DNA from: Schistosoma mansoni
Lineage: Eukaryota; Platyhelminthes; Trematoda; Strigeidida; Schistosomatidae
DNA: 64,000 nt
Assembly: GCF_000237925.1 (NCBI RefSeq)
Contig: NC_031502.1
Coordinates: 35,393,299-35,457,298, forward strand
Direction of reading: 5' to 3'
The notes under the pieces are model-generated. The model was not told where the DNA came from. It saw only the letters and a list, made by a program, of their open reading frames with translations, and did not search any database. A program made the translations under genes and the position numbers. Positions 22,983 through 37,145 of the stretch are shown here, one piece after another. Every line of letters starts with the position of its first letter. Position 1 is the stretch's first letter.

Positions 22983-25900
22983 ATGATGGCCAATGTATCA
23001 TTAAGACTTTACATTGAAACTGACGATACTGACTATCCAGGATTGAAGAGATTAAAATTACAAGGAAAAGATTTAGAAAATGTACCAGCTGAATTATTCA
23101 TGTTAAGAGAATTACAAGTATTAGATATGAGTCCAGAAAGACAACCATCATTAACATATAAATTGTTAGAACTTCCCTCAGATATTGGTGAGTAAAAATA
23201 TAATAGGTCAAAATGTATCCTGTTTTAATGAAAATTTTTTCCAAGAAATTTTATTGTGTACTTTTTCATATTCATTTATGTGTATAAATTTGAATTGCTA
23301 AAGTATTCTTCATATTTAAACTGATAAATGATCAATTAGATGTGCTCGTTCTGAAAACTCTGTTATTTTTAGAAGTAAACTAATCACATTTCCATGCGGG
23401 ATAACCGTGAATTTCAAGAATATACTATTTTAGTTATCTTTCTTCGTATCGACAGGTATTTGGAAATTACGATTTCAGCTTAGAAGATTCGAGCCCATTG
23501 CACGCAGCGTCTCAGTCATGGTTGTATCCAACGAGTCGCTTGGATTTTAACTCATTTTCAACACGGTTTTTAAGGTCCCGAGTATATTTAAATAAGCACT
23601 GGGTTGAGTTTCGAAGCTTTACATTGTCCACTTTTGATCATACAATATTAAATAAAAAGAAAACCACGATATCAAAGCACGTAGCTCATAAGCTTAATCG
23701 GTAAAAGTTAGTCAATATCAACGGTCAGGAAGCAAGTGATTTCTGAACTTGAAAAATTATGATAGTCTTTTGGTAATTAACCTGTCTTCTGGGCATATGA
23801 TATATTTTGTCATAATGACTCACTTTTTGTCATTCTGTTAACTAACCTCAGTTATAGGACTCTTCAGCAGTGTCCACTCACCCCAACATTAGGGACTGAA
23901 CTCTGGACCTTTGGTTTCGTATGAGAGCACACAACTCATAGACCACTGATCTGGAATCCAATAGTAAATATGTTTAACTTCAATCAATCCGTGATATTGC
24001 GCGATCATCTTCTAGTGATTTCTAGTTATTTAGTTAGTTATTTAACTAAGAACAGTCCGTTATGTAATCTATGAAAGTCTACAATCTTCTTTAAACTCCA
24101 TATTATTTCTGACTGTGGACTTAACTAGTAGGAAGTGTAAAAACTCTCAGGAAGTATTGGCTGTCTATACAAAATATTCAGTTTTGGTATATTATGCTGT
24201 GAAAATAGTTTGCATCATAAATGACTATTTACCAATTAATGATTAATACATACAACAAATATCAGAAGCATGTTTATCGAATTTTTTGAATGTTTATTAG
24301 TTCTGATCAAATTATTAGTATAGAGTTGTGGAGATTGGTGAGTTTTAATTGAGATCATGAACCAGTGCTTTCAGGTTTTCAGTGGTGGTCTGACACTGAT
24401 CGGTTGATAATCTCGATTAAAACTCTGATCAGATTACCCAACATAACAAAAAAACTAAAACACGGAACCTATTCGATCATAAATGTAACTTTCAAATCAT
24501 TACAATAACTTCTAATTTGTGTTATTCTTCATTTTGGTCATAATTATGTTGTTCTCTTTAGCATAGCAGGATCTAAAACACTGACATCATAAATAATCCT
24601 TCTGACAGATTAATATATAACTTACAATAGAATTGAATTAACTGATAATTAAGTTGTGATGTGGTGTTCCAGTCATTTAAGATTGAAAAATCCTTATCTG
24701 ATGAAGCTGGTGTGGCTTTCTTGGATTTTCATTCTGTGTTTTAAGGGCTGACAAACCCACTGCGTGTATATGATTTCAGGGGGAAACTGATATCTACTGG
24801 GCAAGCATAGTCTGCATGAATACCAGTAACACATAAGTTTTCATCCTTGCATCCCATAACATACATATAGATATATTCACTTGCCTGAAAGGTAAATGGT
24901 CACCGCTACATTCGAACGTATTTTTACCGACTGATTCTTACGCATTACGTGCTTACTACGATACATACATGACCATAAACACTCTCTCAGTGAGGGTTTG
25001 TGGTCACCTCTCTCTAATTTTTACTACCATATCTTTTTATTATATCTTTGACCTGAAGGATTAGGCAGCTGATTTTGTTAGACATGGAGCAGACATTTCT
25101 TAGCTTAGATTCGTTGTACAAACTCCCGCGCATACCTTCTGCATTTATATACCTACATAAACGACACAAGCCGAGAATCATGCAATTCATATACACAAGC
25201 ATACACATCAAGCAGCCCGTCACGATTTTTAAAGCCTCAAAGAGTAAACTTCGAGTAGTCCAAGTACAGCATAGGAGTGGTGGATTAGTCGGACCTCTGC
25301 CAACTGCCTAAATTATCTAGCAAGTTTGCACTCACTACCCAGCAGCACCAGGTGGAGCCTTTGTTTCAGTTTTACTGCCATAATCAAATTGTACTTTGCA
25401 ATATTTACGTTTTAGGAAAATATACCCTGTTTTTATAATGAGTTAAATAAAAAATTACTATTATACTAGAATGTTAACAGTTAAAAAAAACATTTCCACA
25501 TAATGAAATTTGAAACGACGGTCACACAGGTAACTAAATCATCTTAAATTCTGTCGATACGTAAACTAATTCAGATAATTAAACTTGAAGCCATTATTTC
25601 GTACCGTGCCAAAGATTTTGATCTTTATCCATGTATTTGAGTTATATGTCTGAAAATATGAAATAAATATAGGGACAGATGACTGTAAATTTAAAAAAAG
25701 TCGTGAACCTCGATATCCAACTAATAAATAATCCGTAGTTCAGGAAAAAGTCCAAATCCATAGAACTCGATTGCAATTACAGTTTCAATAAAATTATCCA
25801 TTGGCATTAACATGTTTATCATACAACGGCTTAGTATTACCTTAAAAAGCTTGATGATCGCATTGGGTAGCACGTGTTCAAATCTTAGAAAAAGATAATC

Positions 25901-28531
25901 AGTTGCCTTAATACTCAACATACCGCTTAATACTGAACCAAATTCTGACACTTAGTGACGATTGTCGCCAACCCTTTACTGTTGAAGGATTTCAAAGTGA
26001 ATAAAAATGGATTTTAACAAAATAGTGACTTCCCTATCCTTAATATTTTTATTTCAAAACTACACAATTCAAACTAACTACTGTTAGTAGTATGAAGAAT
26101 GGTTACATTAAAATAGCATGGAACTTTTTGTTGAATTGTTAAAACCATAAGTGACTGGATAGAAACACGTCTATTTATTGTGATTGTATGTTAAAAAAGG
26201 AAAGTCATTTCAATAGTTTGTTAAGAATTATGTATGCGTAAGGTTAAGAAAGTCTCGTTCTAAGAAATAATACTGACAAGAAATCTTTCGTAGACTAACA
26301 TAGCTTGTTTACTTCTATTTGGATGCAGCTAATGTAAGTAAAAGATACTCTGTTCCAATTCAACACTTTTATACATTCACTTGCAAAATTTAACTTCTCT
26401 CCCAGTATTTGATACGTAGGCTGAACGAACAGACTAAGTCACGCTCAGTTTTTTAAACACTGTCCAGCACCGGTAAGATTGATTAGATATATTGAAAGCT
26501 CATTATTACTTCATTTAGTGAGTATTGAATAGACATTTATCATTCAACCCCATGTACAAAGTCCTGGAGAAGCTTTCAAGTTTTATTAGCAACCGTTTAC
26601 CAAACAGAATAGGTGCAATCTCTACATTATACAGCCAAAATTAGCTTGCCACATTTCAGTTTGACGTCTTTTATCTACCACTAAGTTTAAAATAGTTAGC
26701 CCCTTTGATAAATTTGGATAATGCGATGAAAAAACCAAAGTTATCAGAATTATTTGATATATTTGTGGAATGCATTTCGAACTATCTGATCACACATAAG
26801 GTCGATATAAAGTCAGCCTTTATAGTTTTGTACAAAAGTTTTTAAGGGCGTATACTAATGTTTTTTGAAGCCTTGGCTATACGAAAACTAGAAACCTCGT
26901 TTATGCGTTCAAAAACAATTTGTTCTTACCTTTAATCTACCCTGTTAATACTGATTTACTATTCACATTGTGTACTGTATTATTATCTTTGCTCCCCCTT
27001 ACATTTTAATTTGTCTAGTTGACCTTTTATATTTTATATACCTCTTACCAAGAATATATGTGGTCAGATTGGTAGAAACGTACTACGCCAATATGCAACT
27101 AAGTCGCAATAATGGTCGATCTCTTTCCAGTCATACTGAATAACATTAAATATTCTCCATCTATATAGTTCTACTAACTTTAGTATTATTAGTCTTTAAT
27201 CTAATTTAAGAGTATGTACTAGCCTTATTTAGTATACCTTGAATATTTTGTTAAACTCTAGACAGTTGTTAAGTAATATAAACTATTTTTTGAATTCTCT
27301 ATATTTTTGTCTTATTTCATGTAGTCTTGAGATGTTTCTCTGTTTGTTTGTCATGTGGCTTACATATGAACAGTTTTCCTGTCAGCTTTGAATTTGGTCT
27401 GCAACTTGATGGTGTCTGACGCAGTCTTTCACAAAATTTTGTATTTCGCTTTCTGATATAATTTTATTGATTGTAGTTTATCTAAAATGGATTTAACTTT
27501 GAAAGATGTTTGAAGTCAGTTGGAATTTTGTACATTTGGAATTAAACTGTACTAACTAAGGAGAACTCCCTACAAGTAATTTACATGATTAACAGTCTAT
27601 CAATTATTCAATTAATGATAATCAACATAACAAATTAATGAATGAAATCATAATTGTAGTAACCCAATTATTTTCAATACATTTATAATATATTATTTCG
27701 ATCTATTAATTGTGACTTATTGGGACTAACTGATTAACTTTTATGAGGTCATTTCAATCAACTAATAAGACTACACACATTGAATAAACGTAAGTGTTTA
27801 TAGTTATACATCACAATGCATATCGAATCGATAAAGATAATCCGAATAGTTTGAAGTCTAGTCAGGTCAAAACATTCAAGAATTTGAACTACATAGTAGA
27901 ATCATTCGAATAATTTGATTTATTGACAAAACCTAGCATTTTTTTGTTTGCTGTTCTCTTCATTGAAGCTGATAATGATATTGATGTTCTTGAAAGATTT
28001 CTCAAATCTGTTAATAGAATATTGTGCATAATGTCGAAGTCCAGACACATGAATTTAGAGATAGTGAAGCTGATAGCTTATTTAGTGCTATCATCATAAG
28101 ACATCAGCTTCAGGATTTTAAGTAGAGATGGATGATAGTTAGTAGTGGAATCCAGGATACACGTTTCATCCTATTTGGAACTTATCACCTAGGTGTACCT
28201 CCGTCCCAGATTTGATGTTCACTCAGAGAATCGAACTCAGTACCTTTGATTTCAAACGTAATCGCCTTATCCATTTAAATACTGAGTTCAAATAACTACT
28301 GGCTTATGGAGTGCTTATGACCTGCTGAGAATATAGAGGCAATCCAGACAGTATCCACATATGTCAAAAGGGATTGATCAATTACAGCCGTAAACATCAA
28401 TGGGAAGATCCAAACGATCAACATATATGAATTGAACTCAGTTTCATTAGTTTAGATATATATTAATGTTGTCACAGGACTTTTATACAGGTCATTATTA
28501 GCTCTCTCTCTCCTTCTTTCTCTCTCACTCC

Positions 28532-28590
<59 letters not shown>

Positions 28591-31500
28591 AAATTTTTTT
28601 GCAAAGATAGCCTTATAGTTTACAGAATCTGGATTGATACATTGATAACACCGATTCATACTTCCAGTTTTATTCAGCCGAATTAATCTTACTGAATTGA
28701 ATTTTATTATTGTACATCGTAAACATCCTACTGGGATGAACTAATAGTGGATAGGGGGGGGTGTATAAGATGTAACAAATTAGAGTAAGTTAGATTAATA
28801 ATATAATGCTTACAATTTTTTTTTAGTTTAAAGCGTATATCTATATACAAAAAAAATTAAATATCTTTTCTGTGAAAATACTAAGGACAACTGTTATTTC
28901 ATAATAGTAATAATAATAATAATAATACAATAAAACTCAACTATAATAAGTGGGAATTAGCCAACATTGAATAACTATTGATGAGAATCATACCTTGACA
29001 GTAATTTTATAATATTATTTTATGAAGTCTCTATATTCAGATCGATTGATCTTAGAAGAATAAATAAATCTATTGTAAAAGGCATGAGTATATCCACTCA
29101 CAGATAAAAAGTTTACCAAGTAATTTGAACATGATTTTGAATTCGTTCTCTGATCATTAAACTATCGAGAAATTTCATTTTGTTAATAGAATCAAATAAT
29201 AAGATTATCAGGGTACTACTTAAGAGTTGAAGGACTTATTGAAAACAGATTATTGATTTTTTTAAAAAAGTAGAAAGAAAGCCAAGATGGATTGGAGTTA
29301 AAAGTGTAAACCATAGGATGCCGACCCAATGATTTAAAGTTAGGCACAGTGAAACATTTGGGTCTTGCGTTCAATATGAGGAGTTTTATACTGAGATAAA
29401 AGAGTTGTCCAGTGCTTTCTGGTTTCTGACGCTTTTCAGTCTATGATCCGAACTATTAAATTTGAAATCTTTGAACTTAATTGCTTAGAAGTTAATCCGA
29501 AAATATTTTGTTAAAACTTTGTCAAAAGATTACCAAATGGGCTAAAACAGTTGTCCCGAAACCATGTATCTCGTCTCTCCTATAACCATTATTAACTTTT
29601 TTCATAAGATTTATGTTTTCTATCACTTAAGCTAATAACAATTTCAATAGTAAAACATTCAAAAAGAGATACTGTTAATAGTTAGACTGATTTTTAAAAA
29701 TACAGATTTAGTTGAGAAGAGTGTAGAGATTGTTTATTATGAAAATTATCACTGACTGAAATTAATTTAAAAACAACCACTGAAAACGTAAAAGTACAAA
29801 ATCATTAATTATGTATAGATTGGAATATATCAGTGTGCACAAACAACTGTTCATGTTTTATCTCCAGAATACTAGTTATTTGTTAGCTGTTTTATTTTAG
29901 TAAATATGAACTTGAAAATTTCTACATTTAAACTTTTGACGGAAGCTATCTTTGACTGCTGACCGAATTTAAGATATTATTTTTGTATTTTTCAGTCACT
30001 GTTTTAGTATGCTGGACGGTTACCTTGTTTTCAAGGTCGTTTCTTCCTTACATCAGTCCTCTTTTAGTTTCTACATACAAGTATTCCTTTGAAGGATCGT
30101 CTTTTGAAGTAATCACGGTCTGAAGAGAAAACTGACTTGTGGCATTTACGTATTCGAATCATAATTAGGAATTATTACTCCTTACTTCAATTCACATCAA
30201 TAACCCAACTAGTGATTTAATCTAGAACCACTACTTTTCTCTAAAAGTCAGTGATCTATAGGTCAGCACTCAATACTTCACATTTAAAACTTTAATCTTT
30301 TCTCGATATTGTTCTATCATTTGTCTAGTACTATCAGTGACATGTTTCATTTCCGACATAGATTCCTCATAATAGAACTTCTAGAATCTTTCTGATGATT
30401 AATCTTCAATATACACAAGATTATTAAAAAGTATTGTGTTAAACAAATAGTAAACATTGTAGTTTTTAAACAGACTAATTAATTTACTTTACAGTAGGTT
30501 AATTCATAAAATGCTGAGCACTAATAATTCTACTCTTGAATCATTGTGTACATCTAAAAAAAACCATTTTATATAGATTTTTATCAGCTTGTCATTATTT
30601 TTAGAGTTACAATACTAATTGCTGCGCGTAAGTCATGGGTTCTACTCTAGTTTTCCTGATTAGTGTATGATATATTCCAAGTAAAGAGTGAACAAAGTAT
30701 TACAATAAATTATATATTATAATAGTTTGTCCTTGAGGTTTAACTGGTTCTTATAATAATTTCTAACAAGAAGAAAAAAGTAATTATTGCATTTCATTGT
30801 CATATGCAACATCTTAACAGTTTGATATATGATTATTAGTTTAGATTTATCTTAGTTGTATCACAAGCATTACATTAACCTTAAGATGACGTAAAAATCC
30901 AACATACAAATATGCGTAACTTAATTGCAAAAATAAATTTTTATCAAAATACCTATTGTGTTTTAGATTATTACTAATATTGTAACAGATTTGTTTTGGA
31001 AATGTACACATCTTAGTACAACAATATAGTCATCATTCAAGTTATTGTGTTTTGTAGATAACAGCAAAAGTAGTTCAAAATGATAACAATAGACCTTAAA
31101 CTAATGGATATTTTGTATTGTTTGTTCAAATCAGGACTTAGTAGCCAAGTGGATAACGTGATGGCACTTGAAGCGAATGGTACTGCATTCAGGTCATGAA
31201 GTGTATATCAAATCTGGGATGCAGGTACATCCAACTGATGAGTCCCAAATAAAACGGAATGCACGTCCTGGATTCCATTGTTAGCCATCATCCATCGTTG
31301 CTCATAAACCAATGATAATCACACTAATATTAAATAGTAGTAAAAATGAAGCATGAAACGATAAGTTAAACAGTTTGGAATGTCAAGTGGAAAAATCTCC
31401 AAAATCAGTTCTATGAATAAGATATTTACTGATGAATATGAGGATCTAAAGGGCACAAAAGGAAAACTGACTATTCAAGGTCTCTGGAAAGTGATTGAAA

Positions 31501-34500
31501 TTATCTACTTTTTTTGGCTCAGTACATTTAAACTCTACTAAACTCAATACATCATTAGTATATCAAAGATTCAGAAAGGATCAAAGCAGTTATTTAGAAT
31601 TTTTTTGTTTTTTGTTGGTGATCACTAAAATTTTATAATCTCAGCTAAAAGAATGTTCGTTTGAGTGCCGGGTTGTTCTTATTTTCTTAACAGTTTTGAA
31701 TAAGTCTAGTTTAGTAATTGTTAAAAGATTTAAGTTATGTTACATGCTTTTCAGATTTAGAAACCATACCTCTGATCTGAAATTATTAGAATAATTATAA
31801 TGTCATACTTGTCTATGGATGCTACCAGTATAATTATGCATCAGTATTAATAAGCAACTGATGTACATAATTTTTAAATACATTACGTAGCTATCATACA
31901 ATAAGTTCATATGTTCTACTGTGGGTGTCAGGTGGTTTAAATTTTACGATAACTCAAAGATTTAATGTAGATATGCTTTGTCACTTAAAAGTAAATCTTG
32001 ACAAAAGTGGTCGATAACATTCTGATAACCAAAAGCTTTGTATTAGTTGAAGCTATTCATATTCTGTTATCACAAAAAATTTCTCATTTTTCCTAATACA
32101 ATTACTTTATTAATGGTTAGGACAGTTCACACCATGAATTTTACCATAGTTAACAGTGACTGACATTTCGTCAGGTCTATTTTTTCTGCATCATTAAAAT
32201 CTGTTATCATTGTTAATTGAAATTTAAGAGAATTTTTTAAACTCCCGTAGAATCAAAAGATGGTAATGTTGATTTAAGCTATTTACTGATAACAAACAAC
32301 TGACATATGTAGAATATATATCATTTTTCTAGAGATTTATGAATGGAACGATTTTTTCGAGCATTTTGTCGGATCAAATTTTTTTAATATTCTGAACAAC
32401 TGTTGATTACTAAACATTTTTATTATAATTTCTATGTATTTTCCTTCAACTGTCCAATTTGATTTCTTTATAATAAGAACCTGATCGAATCCCGTTGATT
32501 AGTTGGTGACAGATGGAACAGGTACCAATCCATGTTGAGATCAATTACACTGAAGTTAGAATTTCAAGCTAATTACACGAAATACAACGTGATGTTAAGT
32601 CAATTAATTTAATAACCCCACTGAATACTCACTCAATAGGATTCAGTCAATACTCTAAGCAATACACATGGCATGATATCGATTAATATTTTTCATAAAC
32701 ATGTCAATGAAACGAGATTAAATTCATTTCAAATTACACTAAATTATTATTATAAGGCGTATTAAGAATATGACAAAATTTGAATTTATAAAGTGGTCAT
32801 CATTCATTCCAAAATATAATAAACATAAAAAGATTTAATAGTTGAATTCATGAGTTAATTAAAGCTAGACCATCATGGAAAACCTGGAAGCACTGGACGT
32901 CCGCTCATCCACGATCCCGCCTTGCGAGAAGCAGTAACCAGTGGAGTTCAACCAAGTCTGTTGTGAGATAGTAACTCACTGAAGACAATGGTGGATGTGT
33001 CGCTCAATTTCATGGATTAGTTGAAGTTAGACATTAACACAGTTGGATGCCGGCTCAATGGTCTATAGGTCACGCGCGAGACTGATAGCTCCTGGGTTAG
33101 AATCTCGCGAGGCGGGATCGTGGATGCGCACCGCCGAGGATTCCCATAATAGGACGAAACGGCCGTCCAGTGCTTCGAGGTTTTCTATGACGGTTTAGCT
33201 TCAATTGACTCATGATCTCGACTATTAAAATCACTAATTCATTACTTTTATTTTTTGTGAACACTAAAAAAGTGGTTATTGGAAAAAGATTATCATCATA
33301 GTGAAATCCACTGACTGTAGCTACATGAAGTTCGAACTAGTGTTCTTACGTGGTAATATGATGGATGTTATTCACTTTACTACTTTAGTGACTTTCAATA
33401 TGCCCTCATAATAAATAATCTTAATTTAAACACATTACAGGATTCGATATAATTAATGGGGGTTTGATTTGATAATACAGGGTTTATTTTTTACCAATCT
33501 AACATATTTCACAATCGAGGTAAAATTAATGTTAAATTAGCAACTGAAGTCTAGTAGCGGAACTGATGGATTATTATTTAAGTAATTTACTGGTCTGTGG
33601 CTTAGATCGAACAATGAATTCGTTTTAATATATCCTTATCTCTCATTTGAAGTTCGAAATAATAGTAATAGTGTAATATATGTTGCTTACGTCGACATAA
33701 GTGATATATAACACCAATCAGGAGTGGAATGCCTGGCACCAGAAGGTTGGGAAGATTGAGTGGAAGAGAGCGGGGACAGAGAGTAATTTTTATAATAATG
33801 AAGGAACTTTGAAGTTTGAGACAATTGATAAGGGATTTACAAATAAAGTATTGAACGTATGGTTTTCACGTTTGACGAAAGAACTCTGTAATTTTGTATT
33901 GAAATACAATTGGTTATCTCCACCTGTGTTTCCTTTTATTACATTTGTATTTGTAATGATTATGTCTATAAATAAACCTTTGAAATAATTCTTTCTTTTA
34001 GCAATAAATTAGTAGCTAGATATCAGCAGATCAATGTATAGAGAAAATTGAATTTTGAACAATGTTCTAGATCCAAAATAAATGATTTCTAGGTTATAAA
34101 AATGTGAAGCAAGTTTAATTCCTATTTGATTGACCAGTAACAGTAGCTGTTATATTCACATAAAACAACCTGAATATTTCTTTTATAAATATTTCAGTTC
34201 GACTACCTACAAAACGTTCTAATGAAAATCGACTAAATTAAATGATCTTATATGCTTATTAATCAAATACAGTGGACTAGAGAGTCTTTATAAGATCTTT
34301 TTAGGGATATTTTTAGTAAAGAACTTTTTACATTCAGAACAATCACTGACAGTGCAATTTCTATTTAACATATTTCTGGAATAATTGATGTATCAATACA
34401 GACCAATCGGTAAGCACTCAGGCATTTAATGTAATAAAGTAATGTCATAAACAAAAACGCTACTGTGAACAAGCTAAAAGGAACTAAGTCTAAAGAAATT

Positions 34501-37098
34501 GTTAAGATGATCACCGTTCTAATCACTTGAATGTCCATACATATGCACGATTTTTAAGTAATGTTTCGTCAATAGAGGTTCCTGAAAAGTTGTTTTCAAC
34601 GTTGTTTACAAAACCCTGTCCATCAAACGATAGTTTTTGTCAATAGTCAATAATTCTTCCGAATTTTTCGGTATTAAATGTCAGGCTTATCATGTCTTAG
34701 TTTTTTGTTCTATCTCTCGTATATTGGTTTGTTGAATGATTAGAATATCTGTTTGTATTTTTGCCTATTTTTAAATAAAGAACTATTCAGTCAATTTCTT
34801 TATATTCTCAAACAAGGGTTTTGTGGAGATTTTAGTAATTTTATATAGTTGAAATCATGAGTCAATTAAAGCTAGACTATCATGGAAAACCTGAAAGCAC
34901 TGGACGGCCGTTTCGTCCTATTATGGGACTCCTCAGCAGTGCGCATCCACGATCCCGCCTCGAGAGATTCGAACCCAGGACCGATTAATCCTTTTATTCG
35001 AAAAATCTTGGTTTATCTACTATGGTTGTTTTATGGAAATTCGAAGTTAGAGAGTTATATGATATCGTGAATGGAATGAAACTAAAGACATTACAATACA
35101 GCTACTTAAAAGCAGCATGCTCGCTACGAAACGTAAATATTCTGGTCTCACTTACTAGTAGGGTAGGATATTCCCACTGCTGAGAGATCTCAAATGGTTC
35201 ATCGGTTGACATTAGTCTGTGAAGTAGAATAACTACAACAAAATAATGACAAATAAAACCAATTATACTTCTTGAGTCTTGATAATATGAGTTAAAACAT
35301 TTTCATATTTGTCGAATATTTCCTGACTAACAAAAACACAATTTTAATCATGTTAATACATGATTTATTATCATTTTTAAGGTTTCTTTTAATAATGAAA
35401 AAACCTCAGCTTCCTGTAATAAATCATAAATCTGACTCATTGTCTAATCCTATTTTAAGACTATGAAATTCTTTTCACATGATTTGATATTAGTTATTAG
35501 GATAATAAAATGACTGACATCACAATTAACTACTAAAACAATGATTTAAAAATAGCTGAATCTATTAAACAGATAATAACATTCTGATCCTATTCATGTG
35601 CGTCATAATTTAATAATTAATGTTTAATCTTTTTCTTGCTTAGAACTATGGTGATAGTTTACATGTATGACTAAGTGATGCAAATGTACATGTTTAAATA
35701 TTTGGTAAAACATTAATTTATTATAAGCAGAGATGGATGGCGGCTAATAATGGGATCCAAGACGCCCGTTTCATCCTATTTTGGGGCTCGTCAGTATGAT
35801 GTACCTTTATGCCAGATTTGATATAAACTCCAGGACTCGAACCCAGTACCGTTCACTTCAAATGCCATCACGTTATCCACTTAGCTACTGAGTCCAGATA
35901 GCCACTAGCTTGTACAATGGGGTGAAGTTTCATTCTTTTTTGTATTGTTTGTTTGAATCTTCACATTGATTTTTAGGACTGTAATTGATCAGTATCTTGA
36001 AGCGAACGGTATTGGGTTCGAGTTTTGAAGTGAATATCAAATCTGGGATGCAGGTACATCCAGATGACAGGTCCCAAATATGACGAAACGTGCGTCTTGG
36101 ATTCCACTGCTAGCAACTATCTATCTCTGCTTAGAATGCTTGTGATTTAAGACAATATCGATACAATTCAAACTGGATGCCCATATGCCAGTAAGAGACT
36201 GATCAATTGCAGTCCTAAACATCAATGGGAAGATTCAAACAACCAACAGAAAAATTGATTAAAATATTAGGTGATTTAGTGAGATAAGATAGTTATCAAA
36301 TAATAAGATTACTGGACAGACAAAGAAGTTATGGATCGCTATAACGTACCATTACGGAACTCCTCAGCAGTTGTTTAACTACATTCTATTCGTGATATAA
36401 GCATTATTCAAAATTAAGAATCTTCATAAAGTTTTTATACCAATAACCTAATTTCGTTTTATTAATTTAAAAGTTAAATACATTTGATTATTATACGATT
36501 TACAGATTAACTTAACGTCTAATCGGACAAATTATGGGTGGTAGGATATAAAGGAAATCAAGATAAATGACTACATCTTATTCATAAGACTTATAACTGT
36601 AGTCAGTTTTGAATTAGAACAAATAGTGATTAGATCTGTTTACTATTAAGCAGATGAACATATCGAACATGTAAAAGTTTCTGTGTATCATCGAACTCCT
36701 TCAAACACTAACTTGAAACTAATTCACACAGTAAATAGTTGGCGGTTTATAGTTAGGTGACTTATTAATCTATACTTAGAATAATTTAGATGTTTTCAGA
36801 ATATATCTAATACAATAAGTGTTAGAATCAGGTTTGTCGACAACGTGTCAGTTGTTCAGACACGGTCTAGATGACATATTAATAATTAAAACAGTAAGTT
36901 ATCTGAACTAGTAAAATTTTTGAAATTTATATAAATACAACAATTTAGACGAATAACATTTATGCCAAGAACAGGAATGTTCTAATAATATCCTATTTTA
37001 ATGATCTATGGGAATTTACAATCTAAAACTATATAACAGCACAAGTGATTGATAAGATTACTGGCACGAACTAATATCATAGGTTCTGACTGGATATG

Positions 37099-37145
<47 letters not shown>

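Noticed and set aside
25014-25311. Overlapping frames on both strands near 25.1 kb
   Set aside because: Mutual antisense frames with no motif and no splice consistency. They may be an unrecognised repeat but nothing identifies it.
28502-28587. CRISPR-like or regulatory repeat
   Set aside because: It is a plain dinucleotide microsatellite without spacers.
33701-33988. 95-codon + strand open frame
   Set aside because: It lies across an interspersed repeat whose other copy (21490) is not open in this frame, and it has no family motif or splice context.
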